NCBI GenBank assembly: GCA_003117195.1
Contig: BDSI01000110.1
Location: forward strand, 248,001 to 312,000
DNA: 64,000 nucleotides
Reading direction: 5' to 3'
Origin: Eudorina sp. 2006-703-Eu-15
Taxonomy: Eukaryota > Chlorophyta > Chlorophyceae > Chlamydomonadales > Volvocaceae
The notes under the pieces are model-generated. The model worked only from the letters and a program-made list of their open reading frames with translations. It was not told the origin of the DNA and did no database searches. The position numbers and the translations under genes are program-made. Positions 10,993 to 22,200 of the stretch are shown piece after piece. The first letter of the stretch is position 1, and the number at the start of each line of letters is the position of its first letter.

Positions 10993-13900
10993 ATGTCGTT
11001 GTTTCGTTCGTGTCAATTCAATACACGTCCGCCAAATCTTCGCGCAGCTAGTAAGGGTTGCCGCGCTGCGGCGTTGGCGTGTCGTGCAGTCCTCACAGAC
11101 GCCGACGGCCGGAATCCGCTCGCGGGGCCAGCTGACCTGCCGCTGCTTGGAAAGCACATCATCGTCACAGGTACCTCGCCTGAAATACACTCTCGCTGCT
11201 CAACCCGGCGCTCCTAACAGCAGGGCCCGCGCCTGTCCCTTCCCCTGCTGGCAGCCCCAAGGCAGTACTGCCAGAAGCTGGCCTCAAAGCTCATAAACGC
11301 CGGGGCTCGTCCTCTTGTCTTACCGGCAGTACAGATTACGGAGCTACCTCTGGAGGAGCAAGCCCAGGTGCGGACGAGGCAACCAGCTTTGTGCCACCCA
11401 ACGAAGCTGAACGGGGGTGCCGGTGCGGCTCAGGTCGGGCATGATCAGCCCCAACTGCCCACCCCGAATCCTGAGCCCAGAGGAAGCCAGCGGAAGCCAG
11501 GAGCCGCAAGCAGCCAAGGGGCGCCCCGGAGGCCGTGGCCGTGGCGCCATGCCAGCCGCCGTTGTGTCTTGTGTGCCACGCCGTGTCCTCGGGACGCCCT
11601 GGGGCCCTTGCCAGTTGCCACCGCCCTGGGGCCACGCACCGCTGCTGCCTTCCCCACCTCCACCCCCACTCCGCTTCATCCCCCCGCCCCATCCCCCATC
11701 ACCCTCCCACAGATGTGCGCGGCAGTCTCCCGCCTGGTGGCTCAGCCCTCCTCGGCGACTCACATCGCCTTCACCTCCCGCAACGGGATCTTCGCCTTCC
11801 TGGGAGCGTTGTGCGGACTGCTGGGCGGTGAGGACGTCATCGGGAGCCTGATACCGGGGGGCGGATTGGAGACGGTTATCTTGTGGGGCCACGCTTTGAG
11901 CCAGGACGGGTTCAGTATGCCGTACAAGGTACGGGCTGGCCAGCGCCAGTGCGGGGCCCCGGGTGGGTCACCCTCTGCCGGGAACGGCGGGGTGGTTGGC
12001 GCGAGGTGCGGGACCCCGGGACCTTGGGTCGGGGAAACCCTTGACCTTGGGCACCGCCCTGCCCACTCCTCAAGCCCCGAAACCCTAGAGGGATCATCAT
12101 TGCTCGGGCGGGCCACCGCCTCCTGGCGCCCCTCCCCGACCCGCCATCCGGCCCTCCATCCGCGCAGGAGAGGCGGCGGGCTGCCAGTGGCTGCGGGGCA
12201 GCGGCATCCGGCTGTGTGCCCTGGGGGCGGACGGGGAGGTGCTGTCGCAGAGGGGGCTCGAGGTGCACGTCTCGCCGCCGGAGGTGAGGGCTGAGGGCTG
12301 AGCGCCACTCCCGGGGCGGGGGCGGGGGCGGGGGCGGGGGCGGGGCCGGGGGCGGGGGCGGGGCCGGGGGCGGGGGCGGGGGCGGGGGCGGGGGCGGGGG
12401 CGGGGGGACGGAACATCGTCTGCGCTGCAACCCGGACCTGTCCAGCTGTTGGTGGGGTCGTGCGGGACTCGAGAAACGGCGCTTGGGGTCCGCGTGACTG
12501 ACATTCGGCCGCTGGCACCCGTACTGAGACCATCGTCGTATTCAACCCCCGCCGAGCCCGCCCGGCCGCCCGCGCGGCCGCCCGCCTGCGGGCTCGCGAT
12601 ATGCCGATGATCGGATGGGTCGTCCGGACCGCGTGTGCCCAACCCTCCGCAACCGAAGCCCAATCGCATCCGTGGCCGCCACCCGCCCGCTTCAACCGCT
12701 CCAACCGCTTCAGCCGCTCCAACCGCTCCAACCGCCGTGCAGGCCTCCACGCTGGGCCTGGTTCGTGAGCTGGTGGCCCGGGGGGAGGCGGCGGGGGCCC
12801 GGGTGCTGTGCCCGGTGCCGCTGGTCACTGGTGGGGTGGGGCGGGGCGAGGTGGGCTGCGGCGCAGGAGGAAGCGGGGCGGGGAATGGGGCACAGTGCAG
12901 CGCACACATGACATGGGTATCCATCACATGGTTGGCCTGGGATTGGGACCTAGCTAGCTTGGCTGCAGGGATTGGGGACATCTTCCCATCCTGCTCCCGA
13001 CCTCTGGATTGGTCTGGGCTTGCCTTGCTGTCCCGAAACCTGTGGCGGCTGTGGGCACGGGTGGGGGAGCCCGGCTGTTCACCGCGGGTCATGGGTGACA
13101 GCCGTAGATAGCCTCCTTTTATTGTTGTTGTTGCTGCTGCTACTACCCCCTCTGGTTCAGTTGCCGCTGCCGCCAGACCTGACGTGGGGCCGGCCCCGCC
13201 ACACCTGGTTGACACACCCCATCACGCACGCACACTCTCCTACACACGCATCTGTTCTGCCCGCCTGAGCACACACCCTCATACACACTCACACACACCG
13301 TCGTTCTTTTCCTAAACACGCCGTCGGGGGGAGGGGGTTGTTTCGGGCGGGTTTCTCGATAAACACACCGCAAGTTGGATCGGGCGGGTTTCATTGCAAA
13401 ATACACAGCGCCTGGACGCCCCATTACTGACGTTCCAGCGCGCTGTCTGCTTGCTTCCCGCTGTGTGCTGCAGGCGGGCTGGTGGAGCCGCCGGTGGTGC
13501 CCAGGTTCCTGCGGGCGCTGCAGGTGCGGCTGGCGGACCGGGGCGCCGGCGGGGCGTGAGTGTGGCCGGTGGAGGGTGATGAGAGGTACACACGCACAGA
13601 CAAGTCGGTCGGGACTTGGGAGGGCAGCTACAGCTACGGTACCCATTCGGCAACGTTTTCGCAGTGAGCTGTCATGGTTGACGCACGAGGACAGCTACGG
13701 TAGGCCATCAGGTCCGGGAGGCCATCGGGCTGTCAGTCAGTGCGGCGGGTTGGTGCTCGCGGGGGGATGGGGGGGGGAGGTGAGGGCCGGGCGACGGCGC
13801 GGGTCGGGCCAACTACGACGGTCCGTCCGCAGCCCCCACCTGAAGCAGCTCGGCCCCAGCAGCCAGCCGCCGGGACACCCTCGCTCCCCAGTGTTGCGCT

Positions 13901-15123
13901 GGTGGCGACTGGAGGCTGTCCGCAGTTCTCCCCACGCACCAACACGTTGCCTTACCACCTTCCAATGGACACACCCATACCTCCCCAAGGTGCGAGGGCC
14001 CGGCATTTCCGCCTTGGTACCGGTACCGGTGGCTTTCGTGCGGGTGCCTGGATTCATCCAGGTCGTGATTCCGCCGCCACCGGCTGCCTTGCGTGTTTAC
14101 TCCTGCAGGATTCGCTATTCCTTGCCTGCATGTCGCCCGTCAATACCCACCCACCCACCCACCCGCCCACCCACCCGCCCACCCACCCGGCCCCCCGCCC
14201 CAGGACGCCGGTGCCCTGCCTGTGCGGCTGCCTGCCTACCTGACCACCCTGGGCTGCTCCCCGTCCGAGTGCTCCCTGGAGCGGAGAGCGCTGCAGGAGG
14301 GCCTTGTGGCTGCCGTGGCCTTCAGCTCCACTGCCGAGGTGGGGAGAGAGGAGAGACTCGGATGGGGGCCTCGGCCGGGGTGGGGTCCGGGGTTGTGGGC
14401 TTGTGACCCGCCCGCCGAGGGGGCTCGCAGTGCCTGCTTGCAGGCTAGTCGGCAACAACGGTAATCGGAAGGAGGAGGCCACCCACTTGGCAGGCCGGAC
14501 AGTGGCGAGGTTCATGGCTACGCTGCCCCATGTCCGGTGTCTGCAGTATCCTTAGTGGGTACGCTCGATGACTACCAATGTATCGACATTTCCCAACGTC
14601 GATTAACAAGTGCCTCATCCACACATTCCCGGGCTATCGGGTCCCGCTTCGGCCCGCTTCGCATCACTCATTCGTAACCGGATAATCTCCCCGCCTCCGG
14701 GCTACCGGGCATTCCCGTTGGTCACACTTCTGAGGTGTGGAGGTGTCTTGCCGCCTTGGCGGTGGGGCCTGCTGGGGCTTGCTCTGGTATACACCGGTGA
14801 TCCCTTTGGGGTCCGCTGTAACGTTCATTCATTCATTCACTTCTGGACAGGCTCAGGGGCTGTTGCAGCTGATGGGCGGGGAGGCGGCCTTCGCGGAGGC
14901 CGTCACGCGGCACGGCGTGCTGCTGGCAGCGCACGGGCCGTACACGGCGGAGGGCGTCCGCAACGTGACGGGGCTGCCGGTGGGAGCGGTGTCGCGAAGC
15001 TTCGCCACCTTCGACGGGCTGGTGGCGGCATTGGAGGCGCACTTCGGGGCCGCAGGGGCCGTGGCGCGGGATGCAGGGGCACCCGTGGCGGCAGCGACAG
15101 CGCCGGAGGCCGCTGCACCTTGA
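10993..15123 (+). CDS. Uroporphyrinogen-III synthase, plastid
   Basis: Eight exons: 10993-11170, 11255-11367, 11713-11827, 12168-12283, 12743-12830, 13474-13523, 14204-14338, 14851-15123. Phases match at every junction and give 355 residues. The enzyme (HemD/UROS, HEM4 fold) closes and inverts ring D of hydroxymethylbilane to give uroporphyrinogen III, the branch point to haem, chlorophyll and sirohaem. Residues 1-45 form a likely plastid transit peptide (RAASKGCRAAALACRA). Family blocks in order: KHIIVTAPRQYCQKLASKL, THIAFTSRNGI, GIRLCALGADGEVL, LCPVPLVTGGLVEPPVVPRF, LPAYLT and AHGPYTAEGV. The third donor was placed at 11827 rather than 11928 because only that junction restores LLGG-EAAGCQWLRGSGIRLC with canonical sites. 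The UROS assignment rests on remembered family motifs but is strong. Confidence 0.92.
12311..12408. repeat. GGGGGC hexamer array
   Basis: About sixteen GGGGGC or GGGGCC units just after the donor of the UROS exon ending at 12283. Each unit carries a run of four or five Gs on the transcribed (RNA-sense) strand, giving strong G-quadruplex potential in the nascent RNA. The intron also encodes the long RPRPRP artefact frame on the minus strand. Confidence 0.9.
14137..14190. repeat. CACC/CGCC tetranucleotide tract
   Basis: Tandem CACC and CGCC units immediately upstream of the acceptor of the UROS exon at 14204. It probably supplies the pyrimidine-rich acceptor context. Confidence 0.8.
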
Positions 15124-16204
15124 TGTGTGTGTGTGTGCCGGCGCTGGCAATACGGGAAATAGGGAGAAGTGCACAGATGTCTATAAACCGGATGTCTACA
15201 AAAAACCCGGATGTCTGTAAACCGGATATCTCGCTTGACTGGCCGCGCCAACGGACAGACAAGCTGCAGAGCTTACTAATGGCGCTCTCGGGGAAGTCGG
15301 GTACGCTGAGTAGGTTCCGACTCTTTGGCCTAACCGCTGGAATCACTCCGCATCACATGCGCCCATCACCGCCACAGGGGTCCGCTGCAATCTAACCTTT
15401 TTTAGCTGACAATCATTATTACTAATCACGCAGCTTCCATATCTTGAGTTCCGACCGGAACTCGAGCCGAATACGATGCATGAGGATTGAGGAACAGCAC
15501 GGGACGCCCAATATTGCAGCCCAAACAAATGGGTAGGCGAGCTGACAGTTTACGCCGCACGATAACGGGCGCGTTGCAAGCTTAACAAGCCACCTAGTTG
15601 TGAACGCGACGTGGGGATGGTGCCCGAGGGGTGCAGGCCGCGGGTTTATGAATCTTGCCCGTCGACGAGACGCGTCAAGAACCCAACGGTTCCAACCACG
15701 ACATTTCCGGAAGTGCACATGCAGGGTATCTGTACTCCGAACATCGCGTAGCCCCGTTCGCGAATTGTAACACACGGTATACATCGCGGCTGGTTCTATC
15801 CCGACAGGATTTGCGATGCCACGGCTTAGTCACTGAAGGTTTGTCGTGTACTGCAAGGGTACGCGGCCGGTACATTCCTGACACCAAGCAGCTGGGCAAC
15901 CAACGAGAAGGCCCTTCGGTTGACCAGCAAGTATAATTGTCAAATTATCCTAACGAAATCTTCGCTGCGTGCATAACTTTCAATTGATTTACACCTCTGA
16001 GACGTATCCAGCTGGAGTAACCTAGTAAAGATACTCCGCAGAGAAAAGCCAGGAGAGACGAAAGCTATTTCCGATGCGAGCATGATAACGAGTATGACCA
16101 GCATTTGGAGCTTGCGTGCCCATGCCTCCCGAAGAAGAATGCAAAGCCAAGGTGCTACCGACGCCGAAACAGACGAAAGGCATTTATCCTTCACTTAACA
16201 ACCT
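15124..16204. other. Spacer between UROS and the first beta-helix gene
   Basis: About 1.1 kb with no supported gene. A TGTAA motif at 15216-15220, roughly 95 nt past the UROS stop, fits the usual volvocine poly(A) signal. Around 15175-15230 the unit CTATAAACCGGATGTCT is imperfectly repeated. The right part is AT-richer and probably contains the promoter and 5' UTR of the next gene. Confidence 0.6.
15216..15220 (+). terminator. Probable poly(A) signal of UROS
   Basis: TGTAA about 95 nt after the stop codon. TGTAA is the common polyadenylation signal in Chlamydomonas-group algae. The assignment rests on position and motif only. Confidence 0.5.
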
Positions 16205-19200
16205 ATGTTTCTCTATTTTACAGGTGCTCTACTACGATGCGTTCTATTAACGATTGTGCTTTCTTGCATGGCAAGCGGCAGGGCGCAATCAACCGTCAGG
16301 TTCCAGACGGGCCGGACCCTCATCGACACTAGTAATCGACCTACATACTACAATGCGACTTATGACATTGCAATTACCACCCAATACATTGATGACTGGA
16401 ACAACCAGAATGGTATTATGGTAAGCTGCCGTGTCATGTCGACGTCTCGTTAATGACTACGAGAGCATTGAAGCTATGTCAACGGGCAACGTTTATGTTT
16501 TTCTTTCAGTACTACTGGGGTTCGACAGGACCTGATTTCGATTATGTACTCGCCGACTACATTGAAGGCAGCGTGGACAAGTTCCGCACGCTTATACGCT
16601 TCGAGCAGCTTAACAAGTAGGCAATGAATCAAAATATGACTACGTAATAATAAGATATGTCTAGTGCGATGCGGGTGGTGCACGGTGCTGAGCATGCATA
16701 GTCAATCTCAAGATACCTCATGCACAGCCGGAGTCTCGACCTGATGACGTTGCAGAAATATTTTATGGGTGCCGACGGAGTACGGCTGAGACGCAGTACA
16801 TACGCGCACGAGATCACGCAAGCTCATCAGCCAGCTGGCTAATTTTAAACATGGACGCGGTGCTGCATCACACAGGGATGGGCAGCAAGGCTCCCCCCAG
16901 TAGAATTTACCGGGTGTGCCCGTCGTCCCTTAGTAATACTTGTGTTGCGCCCCTGCTGGTCATTTTTTGCCAAGGTTCCTGCCCGCCAAGGCCATCGTCC
17001 AGAGCGCCGAGCTGACGGTACGTACGAATTTTGATGCATAATGACAATGACACAACTGACGTGATTCACTAAGAATGTGCCGGTTTTACGCCATGTGATC
17101 GCCGGCAACTAGCTACCCGGCACCAATGTTTTCCAGCATTCGTCTGTTATATGCTACTTATGTTGTGAGAACCATCAATGTTATAAGAACCATTAGTTCA
17201 ATTTACATGCATTTTGTCCTTACCCGAGCTCACACGAAACCACGCAGTTACATCAGGGTCGGGGGAGCCCCCCAAGCAATCTCACCACCTATCACCACCA
17301 CGCCGTGCGATTCCGGCTTGACAACTAAGCCTAAACTCTATTCAACCACGAGCAAGCCTTCACCGTATGTCATCAGCCCACATGTATTTTCAGACAGGGT
17401 CAAGCACCCAACGCAAGTGACTTCGGAATGTCATCGTTGCTGACTGTGTATAATTGATAACAAACAACTTCGATCTTGGGGAGGACATGACTTTCCCGTC
17501 GGCGCTTGTTGGTGCGTTCTATTCTGTCAGCAGCTTCGCCTGCTGCCGTCGGAAGGAATTGTATGTGGCATGTGCGGGACCAGCAAGCTCGTCTCCCTCG
17601 CCAGGGAATCCGGCCCTTTGGTTCCCTGTGACGTGCCCCACCCGCCCGGCCATCCACAACGCCGCTGCGCACGGACGTCGCTCGCCCCCAATCCCATCCT
17701 CGCACGCAGGTGACCTTCACCAACTGGGAGTACCCCGTCCAGGTGCAGGCTTGCTTCATGACGAAGCCCTGGGATTACCAGCTGACAGGGCCCAGGTAGG
17801 GCGGAGCAATGGCGCCGGGCGGTACGCGTTTGGCTGGGCCCACAGGAGCTGCACCTCCGTCGCATCGTCGGCCGCGCCTCGCCAACGTGCCAACGGATCA
17901 TGCTGTTCTTGCAGCCTTGTGTTGTCGTTCAACACCGCGCTCATCATCTGATCACGGCTGCTTGCTTGCCTTCATCCTATATATCTATCCGCTCACCTGT
18001 CCGCTCACCCAACCGTGTGTGCACGCCGCAGTTACGCGGGCACCGGCTGGAGGTACCAACGGTGGAACGGCAAGTCATCAGTGCCCTGGACCCAACCCGG
18101 CGGCTGGGCGGACTGCTCCCCGGATGTCAACATCTCGTTCGTGGTGCCGGTCAACGGCTTGTACGGCTACGTCACGCTTAACATCGCGCTGGATGCGGCC
18201 AAGGTGGCGGGCTGGCTGGCCAACAACGGCGCGGCGAACTACGGCCTGCTGCTCAGGCAAGTGCATTACATGATGCGCGATACGCATCCAGCAGATGCGA
18301 CTGCGGATCCCATCGAGGGCGACCTAGCTACCCTTGCGGCTACAATCAGTACCTGTAGGAGCTGGCAGCGGTAATAAGGCGCGACTGCGGCCATTCCTCA
18401 AGAGCTCGTGTCGACGTGCCATGGCTGTATGGGTTTGCGTGCCTAATAACCCGGTTACCCCGCTGACGTGAACCGGCGACCCGGTTATCCTGCTGACGTG
18501 AACTTACCCGCAACAACCATCCGTCTGCGCCGCCACCCTACCTACCCACCACGCGGGGCTGCATGCTCCGCCCAGGGGTGTCAACGGCACCCTGCGCTAC
18601 ATAACGAGCCAGGTCCAGAACGACAACCCCGCGCTGCACCGCCCCGCCCTGACCATCACCTACAAGACCACCGGCAAGCAACCCGCGCCCAGCTACCCCG
18701 TCAAGCTGGGCGCCGTGCCGCGCACCTGGTGGGTGGACCCGGCCGGCAGCGACGAGCTCAACGGCGGCTTCCCCGACTCGCCCTTCAAGTCACTCGCCAA
18801 GGCGGTGTTCGAGGCCTGGCCGGGTCACACCATCTACTTGCAGAACGGCACCTACGCAGGTGCGGAGTTGATTGCTTGGCAGCCTGACTGCCTGAGGGGA
18901 GCGCGTGCGCATGCTGACGACGAGCACGGTAATTCCGGCAGTCGGTCGCGATCGAGTGCGTGCGTTTCCGTCACCCGCCCGGTTGTACCGTACACCCCGC
19001 GCGGCCACACGCGTGCGCCATGCATCATTCCCGTACATACCGTACATACACTTGGGGAGCCGTACAGCGTTGCCTGTACCGCTGTATGTGTCTCACTCAA
19101 TATTTAACGAAACCGTTACAAGGTGGACTCTTGCTTATTAGACCCGGCGACCCGGCCATCCCATTCGCTCCATGTGCAGGGTCGGTGGATATCACCCGGC

Positions 19201-22200
19201 CGCGCATCACCCTCAGCTCCGCCCCCGGCCACTGGGCGACCATCGCCTCGCCGTTGAACGACCCGCAGAACGCCGTCACCGTGCTGTCACTGTACCCCGG
19301 GGCAGACTACGGCGTCATCTCGGTGGGTGCGCACGTCGGACGCGCGGGGCGTGGGGGGGGGGGTCAAAAAATTTAAACCCAGGAACGAAATCCAAAATAA
19401 CCCGGCCGGGGGTGTAGACGTCCGCGAGGAGCGCCGTCATCCGCCGGCTCGGAGGGTTCAGTCGCATCCGAGCAATGGCAGCAGATGGCGCGGGCGGTCG
19501 AGGCGGATTGCCGGCCACCGTACACGTTTTGTACACATTGGCGCGATGGTGGGTGCGGCTGATGATGAGAGGCCTGTCACGGCGTGTGTGTCCCTGGATC
19601 AGTTTTAACCGTGAGACGCGAAATCCCGTGCTGCCCTGCCGTAGGGTTCCTGCCTGCCGCCGGGTACGGGAGGGCATGTCGTACATACCTGTGTGTGTGT
19701 GTGTGTGTGTGTGTCGCTCTGCAGCTGACTTGTGAGCGGCGGTTGGAAGACAACACGACAGCGCCGCGGCTCGTTCCTTTCCTTCTTTACCTAAGGCCGC
19801 TCCGCCGGGAAGCGGCGCACACCCATGCATTCCGCCTTCGTGCCTCCCGGGGGACGGATGACCTCGACAGCCAGGTGCACGCGTCAACCGCTCATCAATG
19901 TGTATGTACGACATGCCCTGCCGTATGTACCCGGCACCATTATTCGCGCCGCCATTGCTTGCCCCGTCTCGTTCTGGGTGTACGTGTTTCCCCCCCTCGT
20001 TCAGGACGTGGAGATCGCGGGCAGCTTCTACTACGGCATCATGTTCATGACGGACTGGGAGAACTACTACACCACGGAGGAGCGCGTGGCTCAGGGCAGC
20101 GGGCCCAGCCACTGGGTCATCCGCAACGTGAGGTGGGTCCACCTGCGGCCGTACGTACGTACGTACACACGGCCCGGTCACGTACGGTGGCGGCGTGGGG
20201 TGGTAGCTTCGAATCATGAGAATGACGCAAGGCCTTTCATTTACGTCTGTCTGCTGTGCACCTGCTGACCAGAGGGGCATCACATTGCAGTTAAGATTGC
20301 AGCCCTCGCTGCCTGTGGGTGCATGCGGCGCGTGCCTCTTGATGTACTTGATAGTGAGAGTAATAATAGAGGCACGAGCCGTACCGGCAGGCACCAAATG
20401 TGAAGTAAGACATCCATCCATCATTTGATGTGGGCCTCCATCCGCTCCCGATGAGCGGGGCAGGTCGGCACTGACTGCACACCGACCGCACTGACCGCCC
20501 ATCGGCTGCAGGATCCACGACACGGGCAGCAGTGCGGTGAAGCTAGCAATGAAAGCCAGGAACAACACCTTCGCCAACTGCGAGATATACAACACGGGCG
20601 CGCGGATCCGCGTCGGCGGCCACGGCATCGTGGCCGTACAGGCGTACGACCTCGCCGTGCGCGACTGTTATTTTCACGACTTGGCCGGCGCCGCTGTCCA
20701 CCTGGCCGGCGGCACCTCGGGAGCTGTGATTGAGCGCAACTACATCGCGCGCACCGACTTCGGACTGAATCTTGGTTTCATGATGGATTACGAGTACATG
20801 GACCCCATCAACAACCCTAATCTGTACGAATCCATAAATGCTGTCGGTAGGTGCTGGCAATGGGCGGGCACGATATGCTAGGGAACCATACATATCCTCT
20901 CGTCACGTCCTCTGGTCAGGATGTGCTACCAAGCAATTACAAAGATCTGAGCGATGCGCGCTGATGACTGGGAAATCGCGGGATGGACTGAGCTGCTGGG
21001 TCCTCCGCCTGCATCTAACGTGTAACATGCATCTAACAGCAGTCATGCCCGGCCACGCACCCGGTGTTGTTTTGGTTCTCTTGCCGGCCGCACGCAGCCC
21101 GCAACAACATCCTCGCGGCGGTCAGCCAGGCGGGGATCAGCACGTGGGCCAGCCGCAACACCATCATCGCCCACAACACCATCTGGCAGGCGCAGGAGAA
21201 CACCCAGAGCTGCATCCTGATCAACTCCTACAGCCACGATGACGCCCCCGACGGCCCGGTCCTCACCCGGTGCGCCAACCTGACCGTGTGGGCCAACGTA
21301 GTGGTGCGCTCGGCCACGGCGCGTGCTGGGCCGGTCCTGCAGATCCGAGTTGATGGACTGGACCCTGCCACGCCCTTCGTGTCCAACCACAACGTTTACT
21401 ACGATCAGAAGGGTAGGCGGGGTGAGGTGGGCTGCTGGGGTGGGTGTTCCGGGTATTGTTATTAGGATGTTACAGCGGACCCCGCGGGTCATCGGTGACA
21501 GCCCCGGCGACCGGGTAGGTAGCCAGACAGCTCAGTGACTTCTAGCAGCGCGAGAGCGCCGAGGGGGATACCCTGCTGCCGAGCGCGCTCCTTTCGGTCG
21601 TGGATGGGCACTTGGTCGTGTGTGCGGGCGGGCGTGCGGGCGCCGCAGTTTATTTGTTCCCGTGCGTGGCGGCTCGCTGGGGACACGGCAATGCGCTCTG
21701 CTGCTGCTGCTGCATGCTGCGCGCTCTTGCCTGCGGCGGCAACATTGCCCGCCCGGCAGGAGCGAGCGATGAGAACCTCTACCTGGGTTCTGGGGATCGG
21801 ATATCTATCTGGGACACAGCCCGCACATTGGATGGCCCCGCTGCTCATACTGGGCTCTGGGGATATCTGGGACAGGCAGGGCCATGTTCGCATGGCCAAC
21901 GTGCGAACTGTGCGAGAAGCACCATGCATCCTACCCGATAAAATGCTACTGTGCGTTGCTCCGGGCGGACCGCTTGGGTGCGTGTCCTGTGTTCAACGAG
22001 TCGCCTATAACGGCCTATAACGATCCCTCTATCTGCCTGGATGACGATGCTGTCTCGGGTCGCAGGTATTGGTCAGGTTCCCTTCAAGTGGAACAGCGGC
22101 GCCATGCTGGAGGACGAGCGCACCGACAGCACCTTCATCGGCAACGCAACTGGCTGGGCACGGCACTGCCAAGTGGACCTCCACCAGGCCAACTGTGAGT

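Noticed and set aside
11713..11928. Longer third exon of UROS ending at 11928
   Set aside because: It is in phase with a weaker acceptor, but it inserts sequence with no family match between LLGG and the LRGSGIRLCALG block. The donor at 11827 gives a clean junction.
12097..13215. 372-codon minus-strand frame with RPRPRP repeats
   Set aside because: Antisense reading of the GGGGGC array and UROS exons, with no family similarity.
19315..20628. 437-codon minus-strand frame
   Set aside because: Antisense to exons of gene A, whose phase-consistent splice structure is duplicated in gene B.
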